Positions 34,826 through 46,730 of a DNA stretch of 64,000 nt are shown here, piece by piece. A program made the translations under genes and the position numbers. Below the pieces are notes generated by a model. That model did not search any database. It was not told where the DNA came from and saw only the letters and a list, made by a program, of their open reading frames with translations. This stretch comes from Myoxocephalus aenaeus. Taxonomy: Eukaryota > Chordata > Actinopteri > Perciformes > Cottidae. How positions within the stretch are numbered: position 1 is the first letter of the stretch; the number at the start of each line of letters is the position of its first letter. The stretch spans positions 1,494,501 through 1,558,500 of the forward strand of contig JBAMJR010000002.1 of NCBI GenBank assembly GCA_038501785.1, read 5' to 3'.

Positions 34826-35670
34826 TAGGGTGACCAGACGTCCGGATTTTCAATGCCCTGTCCGGCGTCCAGCGCAGCATCAAGCCGGACGCGTATTTGT
34901 CCTCCTTTTTGCAGACCTGCAAACTTGTCACCTTTCGGTGAAATTCACTGTTTTGAAATCAAAATATGTGAACTGGCCGGCCAGCGTTTCTGAGATTGGA
35001 GTGGTCGTGATCTTCATAATAGAAGATCTTTGAGTCTTGGCCAATCAGCGTTAAGATGTCTACAGCGGCCATTTCTCAATACGCGTTCTTCTCTGTACTT
35101 GATGAGGAAACACACAACTGAAAGTTGATGTTCTCTGAATACTAATGTTGTTGAGTCACAACATGTACTTTTAGGATGTTTTCAGGCGAGAAGTTAGTTG
35201 TTTAAGCATCAAATATGTGATCGGTTATTCAAGAATCAGCCGACTTAAAAAGATACGGCGACGAGTTGAGTTCCTGCTGAGGGACCGTGAGTCCCGCAGC
35301 ACCGGGCCGTCAGCGCTCTGCTGCCCGCCGAGAGCAGCCTGATCCCGGCTGGACTTTTTGAAACGATCCGCTGGCTCCGATTTCTCCATAGCGGTTAAAC
35401 ATGAGATATAATTTTTTTTGAGGATCTAACAAGCAATCTTTATTAGTTTATTATTTATTCACAGTAACATTACATCAGTTTAACGGAGGGAAAGGTTAAT
35501 TAATTTAACTTTTACTTTGAACTTCAGCGGTGTCTTTTTACTTTTGACCGAATTGATTGCAATTATATGTGTATCTATATAAATATATAAGTACATATAT
35601 AAAATACATATTAATTGTTAATTACAATTAATAATGACATATTAAGAATATATTACATATATAATATATA

Positions 35671-35678
35671 TATAATAT
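35671..35678. repeat. Target-site duplication of nested hAT element, left copy
   Basis: TATAATAT, repeated exactly at 36575-36582. The AT-rich context lowers its weight. Confidence 0.7.
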
Positions 35679-36574
35679 TAGTGCTGTCATATTAGCGCGT
35701 TATTAACAGCGTTAACGCAAACCAATTTTAACGCCGTTAATAAAATTGACGGCGTTAAAATTGGTTAACGCCGTTAACGCATTTTTTATTTTTTTTCTCA
35801 CGAGCACCACGCCGGATGTAGCTCAACCGGAAGCAAAACAATAGGCACGCCGTTTGGGCTTGGAAGCTAGGCTAACGTTACGGTTTGAAATTAATGAATG
35901 GTGAGCGCGATACGGCAAAATGAATGATAAGACGCTAATGAATGGAAAGTTTACTTACAAAAAGTTGTCAGATGTTCCCTTGACAAGACCAAAGTGGTAT
36001 GTGCCATTTGTCATTGTGAACTGAGCTATCATCGTAGCCTATCCAGTCTGAAATACCACTTGATGGCCAAGCACACAGCTGATGCTAACTCTGCGCCCCC
36101 TCGTCATAGCAGACAACAATGGATGACTTCGGACAGAAACACATGGACACCAAAACGAAGAACAAACTTATTGCAGCCATAGCTAAATGGGTGGCTACTG
36201 CGTGTAGGCCTGTTAACGTTGTGGAGGACGAGGGTCTAGCTGATATAATACGCATCGCATCCAACGACAGGACCAACGAATTGCCTTCGAGAGCCTGACT
36301 GCTATGTTCACAGCTCTCTCTCTCTCTCTCTCTCTCAAGCCCTTGTTTACCTGAAATGTGCACTTTATAATTTTATTTTGTAAACCCTGTTTGGCAGTTG
36401 TTTTTCAATAAAATAAAACATTTGCATAAAGCAAGCCAATCCACTTTTACATGTTGATAAGAGCATTAAAATGAAGAAAGAAAAAAAATCCGATTAATTG
36501 CGATTAATCGCAAGTTAACTATGACATAAATGCGATTAATCGCGATTAAATATTTTAATCGTTTGACAGCACTA
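35679..36574 (+). mobile_element. Nested BED-type hAT element (896 bp)
   Basis: Left end TAGTGCTGTCATATTAGCGC; right end in reverse TAGTGCTGTCAAACGATTAA. Both subterminal regions carry GTTAACGC or GCGATTAATCGC clusters. Flanking 8-bp TATAATAT copies match. A transposase N-terminus with a BED finger lies at 35940-36298; the catalytic core is deleted. (TC)n is present at 36312-36336. Confidence 0.85.
35960..36298 (+). pseudogene. hAT transposase N-terminus with BED zinc finger, broken
   Basis: One frame gives YKKLSDVPL near 35955-35981. After a frameshift, codons from 35991 read KVVCAICHCELSYHRS and LKYHLMAKHTADANSAPP. This shows the BED finger pairs CxxC (from 35999) and HxxxxH (LKYHLMAKH). 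After a second frameshift, the frame from 36119 reads MDDFGQKHMDTKTKNKLIAA, then WVATACRPVNVVEDEGLADI, stopping at 36296-36298. The CRPxxVVEDEG motif follows the finger in ZBED-type hAT transposases. BED fingers bind transposon ends. The RNase-H-like core is absent and the gene cannot be active. Confidence 0.8.
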
Positions 36575-36582
36575 TATAATAT
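36575..36582. repeat. Target-site duplication of nested hAT element, right copy
   Basis: TATAATAT directly after the terminal CAGCACTA. Confidence 0.7.
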
Positions 36583-36726
36583 ATATATATATATATAAAA
36601 AGATATACATATTAATTAATTGATAAAGCAGGGTATGCTCCAAGGAGATCAATTACATTAAAAAGGGCTCACATCCCCTCTCTTCACACTTAATAAAATC
36701 AAACTGCACCCCTTATATGCAATTAT

Positions 36727-37444
36727 AATACGGGTAGATCAAATCAAGCATTCTGATTGGTTGAGAGTGAGTCACGGGGTGTACTTTATTCAGCCATAAA
36801 GTACTGTACAGCCTGTTTACATTTAGAGCGTTCCATATCAGTGTGCACTTAAAATAACAGGTAGATTTAAATTGCGCGACCGTTAGTTGTCATTTCAAGC
36901 TTGACAGTTACCAAACATGTTTGGTGTAAACTTTGATATTTTGGGGGGAATGACTTTTGATGAGAATGTCAGTGGTGAATAATGTATTTGTGGTCCCTGT
37001 TTCTGCTGTACAGTCAAACGTTGATACGGCTCACCATCAGGAGAGCAGATAACGCTCTGAGAGAGACTAGTTAGCGGGGAGCGAGTGCATACAAACGGAA
37101 ACTAAGATGAGGAATGAAAAGGGTTTGATCACAAAATCCTGATAATTTCCAGTGAGACATAATTACGTCGGTAATTTCCCGACGCGAGGCGAGTTCTCTA
37201 AACATCATGGAGGAGAAAAATGACGGAGAAAAGACGGACAGAATCAGCGAGAGCACTTCTTTACATCGGTGGCTGAGTGTCATCCTCCACCCTGCTTTCA
37301 ACCGGTCAGTTTTATAGTCCCGTACACATACGGGACTATTTTCTCTGTCGCTGAAATGCGATACACAACGTTTGGTGGCTACAACTATTTTGTGCTGAAA
37401 GGGAGCTTACTATTACTATTTATAAAGTCGCAGGTACCCGTATT
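36727..37444. mobile_element. Possible nested MITE with AATACGGGTA ends
   Basis: ATAATACGGGTA at 36725-36736 and its exact reverse complement at 37435-37446 bound about 720 bp. TA could be the target duplication. The interior includes GCATTCTGATTGGTTGAG, a phrase I associate with fish repeats. No coding remnant. Confidence 0.45.
37314..37339. repeat. Perfect hairpin, 11-bp arms
   Basis: ATAGTCCCGTA, loop CACA, TACGGGACTAT. Confidence 0.95.
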
Positions 37445-37577
37445 ATAAAATCAATAAGGTACTCGGGGCAGTACTGTATCTACAATAATGTACTGTTCAA
37501 GGGTGTTGTTAGGCCCGACGTGCAGCAAAATACCGAATAGTGTCCTCCTTTTTGGTGTTATGGATATGGTCACCCTA

Positions 37578-37585
37578 TGCTGAAG
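37578..37585. repeat. Target-site duplication of outer hAT element, right copy
   Basis: TGCTGAAG directly after the terminal TCACCCTA. Confidence 0.85.
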
Positions 37586-37616
37586 TGGAGATGTATGGCT
37601 CAGAGTCTGAGAATGT

Positions 37617-37665
<49 letters not shown>

Positions 37666-38396
37666 GGATGCATACTGGTCACAGAAGAGAAATGAAATAG
37701 CAGATTTATTTTTTCATGAACTTGAAACCTGATGGTTTCCCTTTCAGTTGAATTTCTATTTTATTGATGAAAATATATATTTTGAAATCATGAAAGAAGA
37801 GGTCGGACTCAAACCACCAGCGAGTTGGTTCTCTCTTCAAAAAGAGTCTTCCTCTCTCTCTCTCTCTCTGCTTTTATGTGCGGCATCAGAATGTGAAATA
37901 TCAGGAGCAATTGAGAGACAGAGCTCTGAGCTGGAGAGCTGGAATTAGTTGAGGCTAAATTGCTGTCAGTTGTGTGAGTTCATACCTGTCATTATCTTTG
38001 GCCTTTCATAGAGGAATCCTCCAGGTCACGTGCGCCCTCAAAGTTTAAAAGTCTCCACTTTCTCTCCTCTTGCAGCGTTTCATTTCGAGAGGCTCAGACG
38101 AAGCCATTATTGAATCCTCTGATCTGACGCTTGATATGGTACGGCCTGCCTGTATAAGCTGGCCTGAAATATAGCAGGTTGATCTCCGTCCTTTGGAGAA
38201 CATTAAGCCTCGCTGATCACAGTAGCGACAGCCAATCAGTGCCTCTAATTCTGGGGTTTGTTTGAGAAGAAAAGCTGCTATTACTTAAACAGGATCCCAG
38301 GTGAGAAATGTACTCTCTCCACATAATGAGTCCCAACACTTGCTGCCAAGGTGCCCTTGTGCGACTCCTAACTGCTTCAGTGGAGGCCTGAGGATG
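37586..38396. other. Unique DNA with microsatellites
   Basis: An (AT)n tract at 37629-37662 and a short (TC)n at 37850-37869. Otherwise no repeat or exon recognised. Confidence 0.5.
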
Positions 38397-38398
38397 TA

Positions 38399-38678
38399 CC
38401 GTAAAAGTCGGGTTACAAGCCCCCGTGTCCCCGTTAGCGCCCCACTGTAGCCAGCTAGCGATCCTGCTAGCGCTCCCCTATTTCCCCGCTAACGTCCGCT
38501 AGCTCCCCGACAACCACTGAAGGTAGCGGGACCAGCCCCGGCTCGACACCCGACTTGGACAGAGGGGCTAGCAGCAGCAACGGGGAGCTAGAAGCAGCGC
38601 TAGCTGGCGCTGCTCCTAGCTTGCTACAGTGGGGACACTGACCGGAGGTAGGAGCGGCTTGTAACCCGACTTTTACGG
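38399..38678 (-). mobile_element. Palindromic TA-flanked MITE, copy 4 (280 bp)
   Basis: Both ends read CCGTAAAAGTCGGGTTACAA inward. TA lies at 38397-38398 and 38679-38680. The core appears as CCCGACTTGGACAGAGGGG, that is, reversed relative to copies 1-3 and 5. Confidence 0.9.
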
Positions 38679-38680
38679 TA

Positions 38681-39139
38681 CTGTGGGGTGAGTAAGACTT
38701 TATATTTTTCTTGTGGCAGTTATGCAGCAGCAGTCCATGACCTGATCCTGTTTAAGAAATCCTTATCAAATCATCACAAAATGTTTTACTCTTGTAGCGA
38801 TCATAAGCCTCAATAAAAAGGACTTTTCGTCTTAAAAACCCAAATGAGAAAGATGTTCCAGGAGCGATAAAATGAAAAGAATTAGAGCCAATTCTGCACC
38901 TATTTAATCACTCCTTCTGTTGCCGCATCAGACATCTTTTAGGTTTGTAAGATCCAAGGATTTTGTTTTATCTCCCTTTGACTGTCGCTGATGCCAACTA
39001 ATGGCAATCAGGGATTCACCCAATTAATTTACTGAAGCCTGCAATAAAGAGGCTGAAAAACCCAGAGTCCAATCGCCGGCTTTGCAATTCAATTAGCTAA
39101 GTAGAGTGGCTATTCATGAAACACACAATGTAGTTATAA

Positions 39140-39187
<48 letters not shown>

Positions 39188-40285
39188 TGGTGCTAATAGA
39201 GAGGGAAGTTGAGTCGTGTGTTAGCACTGTGGATGTATGTGAGCGGCTCAGAGTTATGGAAGTTTACACTGTATATGCAAGCTGAGTTCATCAAGCTGCA
39301 GTCAGCATTGTGGTGTGTGGTAAATGTTAGAGTTTTATATTTCTGTATAACAGACTTTGTGAAGCCTTGTGGATCTATAGTGAAACATATTGGAATGGGA
39401 ATATTACTATCAGTCCACTTTGTCACTCAAAAGGAAATTCTGGCAATCCACCACAGCGGAGACTCTGCTGTCCCGCATTGTTAACAAATAACTCCTCATT
39501 CGTGACACATTCGAAAGGAAACATTTTAAATTGTGCAACCAAGCAAAATAAAAGCTTCCCCAGTGTGTTTTTCTGGCTAGTTTTCTGGATTGTTTGCATT
39601 TGGGTCCCATCCCTGTTGGCCCGCTTTGACAAGAGACCTATTATTTTGCCCTGATGTCCCATGACCCCTAGAGATAGTAGAATGAACATTCCCATTCAAA
39701 TCAACAAAGCGGATTGACCTGTTTCCTCCGTACATTGTCACAGCGATCACGGCAACTCTTTACAGCCCCGTTGACGTATGTTGTCACCATAACAACTAAC
39801 AACTGTCGCCGTTTTCTCTCGTGGTAGTCAAAGGACACAGAAAACAGTTCAATATCCGTTCCATCCTCTTCTACTGCGATGGTTACATCCGTTCTGTTGC
39901 ACACGCGTTCACGGTGACAACAGCAGCAGGCAGTGCAGTCTGGTCCGCTGCATCTTCCTCCTGTTGGCCCGAGGCTTCCTGGTGGTCACAGGCCAGATGG
40001 GGGATTTCATCTCGCCAGCCATTTATTGTTATGACTCTGTTTTGTCTTGTTGTCATTGCCCTTGTTTGCTCAGGAGGATGTCTTGCACACGGAACTGACA
40101 ATTGCCCTTGAACAGCTCATTTGTATGTTTCCTGAATACTTTGCATAGAAGAAGAAAAACCCTAATTCACAAATATTTGCATGTGTGTAAGACATCATTG
40201 GTGTTTTATTTCTCTCATACAAATATAACAGAAAATAATTTAAAAGGAGGCGGAACGCCGCTGAAAGACTCAAGTTGTGTGTTTC
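38681..40285. other. Unique DNA with a possible regulatory block and an (AT)n tract
   Basis: At 38860-39115 the sequence is non-repetitive and carries CAACTAATGGCAATC, CACCCAATTAATTTACTG and CAATTCAATTAGC, all homeodomain-like. An (AT)n tract of about 22 units spans 39140-39184. Beyond it no exon or repeat was recognised; frames at 39193-40111 overlap on both strands. Confidence 0.35.
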
Positions 40286-40288
40286 TTA

Positions 40289-40641
40289 TTCCTCGTTCAC
40301 ACCCAAAGCAACGCTTTTTTTCCTGAGTTTACTTGCTCGACTTTATGTGGTAAATTTGGATCATTCGCCTTTTCGCTTTTCCGTGGCTTAACTCCGTGAA
40401 AACGTCCGTTACCTTTTCCGCCATCCACCATGGAAATAACCACTAGTTCTGCTTTATACTTGTTGTGGAAGTCCCACAAACGTCAGAACATCAAACGCCA
40501 TCGTGTCTGGGTTCATAATATTATTCGCGTCATTTGCACCCCCACGGCAGATTCACTTTTTCGCACCCACGTCTGTGCATTGACTTAACATGTAATCTAC
40601 TCGCGCAAATAATTCTCAACGCTTTTGGTGTGAACGCAGCA
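40289..40641 (+). mobile_element. PIF/Harbinger-like element 1 (353 bp), internally deleted
   Basis: Left end TTCCTCGTTCACACC, right end in reverse TGCTGCGTTCACACC. TTA flanks both sides (40286-40288 and 40642-40644), as expected for PIF/Harbinger target choice. It contains the start of a transposase frame at 40430. Confidence 0.7.
40430..40588 (+). pseudogene. Harbinger-type nuclease, N-terminal fragment
   Basis: ATG at 40430 in a good context (CCACCATGG) opens MEITTSSALYLLWKSHKRQN, then IKRHRVWVHNIIR. The R(P/H)RVWVH motif is typical of the N-terminus of fish PIF/Harbinger transposases. After about 34 codons the frame leaves homology (deletion junction) and stops at 40586-40588. The catalytic DDE domain is missing. 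A homologous fragment faces it in the adjoining element. Confidence 0.65.
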
Positions 40642-40644
40642 TTA
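40642..40644. repeat. Shared TTA between two abutting Harbinger elements
   Basis: This trinucleotide is the right target copy of element 1 and the left target copy of element 2. Further TTA copies are at 40286-40288 and 41181-41183. Confidence 0.65.
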
Positions 40645-41180
40645 TGCCGTGTTCACACAAAGCGCAGCGCGAATTTGTGGCACGACCAGATTACATGCAA
40701 AGTCAATCCACAGACGCGCCGCCCCGCGAATAGCCGATTTTTCCGCGGGGTGGCGTGATAGACGCGTTTGAGGCGGCGCGAACAGAACGTTTGACGCAGG
40801 GCGAACAGAGCGAAGGACGCGGAGCGAATTCGCGTGAGTTGAATTATCCCAACTCCAGCGGAGAAATCGCGTGACGAAGGAATCGGTATCCGTTTTACGG
40901 AGATAAGCCAGACGCAGTTCCTGGAGGAGTCGGTGAAATTCACCGAGCTGTGTGCGGCTACGGATGGTGTTATGAACCCAAACACGAGGGCGTTTCATGT
41001 TCCGACATGTTTGGGACTTCCACAACAAGTATAACGCAGAACTAGTGGTTATTTATTCCATGGTCGATAGCGGAAATGAAAGCTCCTTTCACAGAGACAA
41101 GCGACTGAGATAAGCCACGCCCCTTTCGCGAACACCCTCGTTTCACTCGCGCGAGTAAACTTCCGCGGTGAACACAAGCA
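40645..41180 (-). mobile_element. PIF/Harbinger-like element 2 (536 bp), opposite orientation
   Basis: Left end TGCCGTGTTCACACAAAG, right end in reverse TGCTTGTGTTCACCGCGG. TTA copies flank it. Interior is GC-rich with many GCGCGA and GCGAA words. The coding remnant is on the minus strand, reading toward element 1. Confidence 0.75.
40900..41028 (-). pseudogene. Harbinger-type nuclease, N-terminal fragment
   Basis: The minus frame from 41028 reads MLWKSQTCRNMKRPRVWVHN, then TIRSRTQLGEFHRLLQELRL. RPRVWVH followed by LGEFHxLxxELR is the N-terminal signature of these transposases. The ancestral start, aligned to the ATG of element 1, is ATGGAATAA here, so it is stopped at codon three. After about 45 codons the frame leaves homology. 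No DDE residues remain. Confidence 0.7.
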
Positions 41181-41183
41181 TTA

Positions 41184-44100
41184 GTCTTCTGTCAGATGTG
41201 ACCAGATCCACTGTTTAATAATCATTTGAATGTCACAGTAGAAAAACTGCCATCCTCAAACAAAAGAGCGCAGTGTCTTTTGAAAGCGTCACGTCATGTT
41301 CCTGTGCTGAGCAGAATGCCTGTGAGCCTAAAGTTCCTCCTCCCCGCCGTATCAAAGGGAACACCTTGTCTGGCTGCAAGCTGCAAGCGCACACACACAG
41401 ATTACCTTCACAGGCAGCATCTCTCAGAGTACATCGACAGGATGCTGAAATAAGGGGAGATAAAGAGGCAAAGTCACATTTTCACTCTCAGTTAGGAGCG
41501 ACGCTCTTGTAAAACCCGGGAAATAATCAATTACTTTTCACTGCCGCGTTTGTCCAATTCAAGCCGGCATCAAAGCTCGGTTCAGTTGAGGGAGATGAAT
41601 TCCGTTTGAATAACAACTTTGATTTCTCTCTGCATAAATTTCGCCGGTGATGATTGCGGCAACTGCCGGCATTATCTGAGGACACGCGTCTGACGGGAAG
41701 TTCCAAGAGGCAAAGCAACTTTGTTTACATCGCTAGCTTAAACCGTGCAGCCGTCTGGTGTGCTCATTCTATCAAACACTCTCAAACCTGCCAAATGAAG
41801 TTTCATACTGACATGTTTAAACTTCCTACCTTGCAAGTCAACCGTGCATTTTAGTCCAAGTCTGAAGTGTTACATCCTCAGCTTTAAACAATCGCCTCAG
41901 AGACACTCCTGACTATCATATTTTTATGAATTGGGCCCAATGTGTCTCCAAGTTCCACTTTTCAAGTGAAACCACGGTTCACATAAAATAAATATATCAT
42001 CTCAATTTTTGGCAGCTTTTTAAATTCCGCTTTTTTTCCCAGTTACAAAGCAAGTTGTTCTTTTCCCAAGGAAGTTGTACATGACCTTGAGATTCTGAGA
42101 AAGGAATTGTATCATCATTAGCTGGCCCTGCTGTGCTATCACACGGCCAAATGTCCTGTCTCCTGGGCGCTCTGACACGACAGACACTGTTTGCATAGAG
42201 TGAAGAAACAGCCATCTCCCTCAGAGATAACCAATAACTACTCTGCCGCCTCCCACAGACATTGACAACAAAACTGCTGGATTGTATGTTTACACACTTT
42301 ACGACTCTCCCATTGTGCCGGAACAACAAGTCTGAGTCAGCGGGCTGCTTATGTTCAGAGTGACAGCAGAATTACATGTCTAACCTGATATTCAGCCCCC
42401 TGACATTTAGTTTGATTCATTCCTTCATCATTTCCATCATGTTAGCCTAGTTATTTTTAGGAGGGACTATTTTGTTTCTGAACCGAAAAACATGATCATT
42501 GCTTGTGTTTATTGTGATTATTATTGCATATTTGGATGATTTAGGTCTTAATCTTTCTAAAGAGGTGCAGTATTACTCTGGGGCCTGATGGGAAGTCACC
42601 AAAAATACAATTCAAAAAACTTGGGGAGCGACCGAGGACAAATTTTTTGATCAGACTCTTGACTTTTGATCATATTTATGCAGAAAATAAATAATATCTT
42701 TTTTTTTTTTTTTTTTAAAGGCAAGGAGTTGCTGATTCTTTAGAGATCAAGGACAATAGGGGCTTGTATTCATATCAAGGTCATATGAGCTGGGGGACCC
42801 TAGGGCTGATAAAGAGCTTTGAGTGGTCGGTAGAGTACAGTCCATTCACCACTTAGCCCTCCTGAACCCCACAGCCCCCATTCTAGGGGGCAGAATGATC
42901 CTTCATGTGGTTTCCTTCATGTGTTCATGTGTTCATTAATCAAAAACAGACATATTGATGTCACATTGCAAATTAAACGGCACACTCTGGGCTTACAGGA
43001 GCATATAAGTCAATTGTACATGCTTAAGTAACAAGCGTATTCATTTTATATCACAAACATACTTTTTTTCTACCCTAAACACATGTTTTCCTCAAGCGAA
43101 CATACACTGGGACACTATCCACATATCTGACAACATGTGTTGTCTCACAATGTTTATCTAATGACAACATTCAGTGCTGCTCCTTTAGGGTTTTTATTAA
43201 CCCTAACCATGACCGCTCCCTTAACTTAACCAGGTGTTTAATAGCCATTAACCTCTGCTTAAATATACCATATTATAGTAGAACATTTTAAAACATTTGC
43301 ATTGTTGTGGAACGTCAATCTGGGCTACAACTCCTCCAAATGAAATAATAAAATATGTTGCTTGTAGATTTGGGACACATACAAGGACGTGAACCATGAT
43401 GTGGGGTTTCAAAGTCCTGCTTTGTGTGCCGACTATTTACCCAGACCCCTGGCTTCCCTTTGACTTGTGTGTTCAAGATTACTTCAAATGCTGCCAGGGA
43501 ACAAGGTTCACACAACAAATATGTTTTTCCTTCCGAGTATTAAAGGTCCTTTTTTATTATTCATCACTCCCCAGTCACCATATTTTCTTTGAAAGTATTA
43601 AAGGCCAATGGACGGGCCTATGATTTGGAGGACAGGATGGATTGAAAAGCCACCATCAACAACCTTGAGCATCCTTATCAGGCGCAGACATGCCGGCTCC
43701 TTTTGAGTGAGCAGTAATGGCAATACGGCTGCATGGATGTGAGAAATAAAGATAATTTCATACAAAGGGAAAGATGGCTGACAGTATTGATTGAGTGTTT
43801 GTTTTTTTTCCACACAAAAACACCGGTGTGAGGTGTTGGTGTTTTCCCATCGCATGAGGAATCAAACAAAAGCCGAGAGGAAAGTGAAAGGGTGTGGGGC
43901 TGCATTGTGAACAACTCTCCCTCTCGGCAGCTCACGAGGCTCATGTGAGAAGCACGGAGAGAGAGAAAAACCTCATCACAGTCACAGATGGCTGCCCAAT
44001 CCAAGGCAAATGGCAAAAGGGCTCACATGACAGCCAGAGCACCTGTGGAAAAAGAGCACAGCTCAGAGAACATGATGGATTTACAGATGGTTGTATGAGC

Positions 44101-45429
44101 AGGGGGATGATGGAAAGCCCGTCACAAATGTCTCTGTATCATCTTATTTTCATGGACATTAAATCAAAACACTGGATGTTTTTATTCATGAAGTATAGAG
44201 GGATCTAAAACAAGCATTTGCGTCTCTTTGGAACTAAATATGTGCTCGACAAATAACTTGTTTAGCGTACATTGCAATGAGGCGAACCAACCTAAAAAAA
44301 AGACAGTTTTATGGAGATAAGTCGCAACACTCCTTCCTTGCAGGCTACTATTCCACTAAAGGTCACTTCTAACTAAATGTGAATCCGCCAACTTCCCTAC
44401 TTTCTTATTATTTCACATTTTGCTCCCACGGGATAATTTGAATGACAAAGCTCAGCTCGGCTTTGAGGGTAGAGGCGTAACAGTCCGCACAAAGCCGCAT
44501 TCTCTCCCAGACTATTCCCATCCAATACATATGCTAATACGTCAAGTCACAGCTGATCGAAGAATTTACAGTATGAAAGATTGTACAGTTTATTCAAACT
44601 AGCTTTTCAAATATGTATCCGGATGGTGTTGTTAGGCAAAATAGAGCAAATATCCTAGAAAGTGGCTTGTTTGTGAAGCCTCCGTTCAGCAGCCAGGCAG
44701 GCAGGGCTCAAAGATGAGTTTATTCCCAAGAAAAACTCCAGGTTGGAGAATAATGCATGCTTTTACATTTGAGACTCACACTATGGAAGATGTCAAATGC
44801 CTGAATAAAATCAAATCACACAAAGAAATATAAAAAAAAATGTTTCTTACAACAACATTAGTATAACCAGCAGACTTCAGAGCAGCTTCTTTCCTCAGGT
44901 GTGAGACTTTTGGGATTATAATCTCAATGTTATCGTACAATGACAAATAAAAACCATGTAACCTTGAACCAGGGCTGAGAGGGGTCAGACCCTGCTGCAG
45001 TAACATGAGAGCTTTTCTAAAGGGTCTCTGGTGCTTAGAAACACTACCACCTTTGTCCACAGGGGCCGCCAAAACTGAGGCGACAGTTCTAACCACAGCA
45101 CCACTCTGCCGTTTGACCAGAGGGACCCAGGACGAGATTCACGTCAAATTGTATATATATTTTCTGCTGGTTATGTCAAAAATGATGCCGCATAGAATGC
45201 ATGCAGAAATACAAAATAAGACAATGTGCTTTCTGTGTTTGATTTGTTTTTATTTCGTCATTTAAAATCTCCTGCCTGCAGGCGGCACATCAAGACATGC
45301 AATAAAAGCAGTTAGCCCATGAGCCCACGCCTGTGTGTTTGTGCATGAAAGAGCTCTAACTGCTTCAAATAGATTATTATCACTCAAGATTATCTCAGGC
45401 AAAGTGTGTGTGTAGAGGGAAGTAGAGGG

Positions 45430-45488
<59 letters not shown>

Positions 45489-46380
45489 TTTGAACATAGA
45501 TGAACAATAGAAATAAAGGACGCTCAGGGGACGTCAGAAGTGATTTATAATTAAAAGCATTGACATATCAAAGAGGTTAAATTTGATGTTCAAAGCGATT
45601 CAGGAAACACATTTGGCATAATTATTTTTGATATGTGTTATTACAGGTTAACAGGCAGATATAATACAATTAGGTTCTGGTTGATAGTAAAGTTCTGAGC
45701 ATCAGATGTAAAAGAAAAATAGGCTTTGATGAAATTAATTTGCATGGCTATCTCTTCTGTTTCCTCTTTGCTTGTCTGCTCTCATTCTTAGCATCTGTTT
45801 CACCAGCTGCTAAAGAAAGAGATGAAGAACGAGGACTTGCTGCTCTTGTGGAAGATAAAAGCTCCACCTGCTTGGAGAGCATTCATTTCATAAGGAGGCT
45901 GCTGCATTCGATGTTTCGACGGTGATCCAGTTATGACTTTATATATTTGTGGGTGTGTCCAGGCAACTTTGTAAGACCTGTGTTGCTTCCAGCACCAGCT
46001 TGCCCTGAGGGTCTGACTATAATCTGCATCAAATCGAAGAGACCAGACCAGAATTGCAAGATGAGGCTGCCTCAACTCCAACATATGGGACTGGAGAAGG
46101 CTGACAGATTGGATTCTTAATTACACAAACAATTCATAGAGGCAGAGCTGCTCTCTGGAAGGAAAAACAACCTTGTGGTGCAATTAAACCTCAGCGAACA
46201 TTTATTTATTTATTTATTCATGTTAGAGCGCGGCAGAAAAAGTAATATTATAATCAAAGTTTATGCAGAATTCAATATAATTATGGTTTTACTGTACAAA
46301 CAGCAGTTGAGAAAACAATCCCACCACCAGGTCCATTCAGGAGCAGTCTCAGTTCAGGTTTCATATCATGGTCTTCAATC
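41184..46380. other. Unique intergenic DNA
   Basis: No exon recognised over 5 kb. A (T)n tract lies at about 42700-42716 and a short tail-like repeat relic (AAAGAGCTTTGAGTGGTC) at about 42815. Around 44880-44990 the phrase TACAATGACAAATAAA hints at another LINE tail, but the evidence is weak. A (GT)n tract is listed separately. Confidence 0.35.
45432..45483. repeat. (GT)n microsatellite
   Basis: About 25 GT units. Confidence 0.96.
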
Positions 46381-46394
46381 AGCAGAGGGCACAC

Positions 46395-46730
46395 ATGGGG
46401 GTTTAAAGGAGTTCTCCAGTGAGTTATTATTTCACCTCTAACATTGGGGGACTTGTGTGAGACAGTTTGACAAAAACAGCAGTCGACATCCAAGCAGCAG
46501 AGGCTGAGAGATTTAGTCCCCATCATGAGTTCAGCCTCCAAATTCCACCATTTCCCATAATGCAACCTGATAGCATCTTTCATTAAACCCTCGGAGTAAA
46601 CACCCAGGTCTCTCTGTTATCAACGTGTCTCCAAGGCCCAGCTGAGATGACCCTGATGACATCACTATGACATCATCAGCGTTACAGTATGTTGTCACCC
46701 TTGAAACGAACTGTCCACAAACATGTCCTT
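46395..46730. repeat. Possible fish-type dispersed repeat
   Basis: AAAGGAGTTCTCCAGTGAG, TTTCCCATAATGCAACCTG and CACTATGACATCATCAG occur in the order I recall from a teleost dispersed repeat. No boundaries found. Confidence 0.3.

Larger units (their letters stand above)
34826..37577. mobile_element. Outer hAT-like transposon (2752 bp) with nested insertions
   Basis: Left end TAGGGTGACCAGACGTCC, right end in reverse TAGGGTGACCATATCC, with exact 8-bp duplications outside. The start TAGGGTGACCA and the 8-bp target fit hAT. No transposase frame was found, so it is non-autonomous. It contains a BED-finger hAT element (35679-36574) and an inverted-repeat element (36727-37444). Removing both leaves about 1.1 kb. 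Confidence 0.8.

Noticed and set aside
40642..41028. Full minus-strand 128-codon frame as a gene
   Set aside because: Only about the first 45 codons show Harbinger homology. The rest translates the GC-rich terminal region of a deleted element.
43598..44208. Overlapping frames of 85-112 codons on both strands
   Set aside because: They overlap in opposite directions and show no motif or exon borders.
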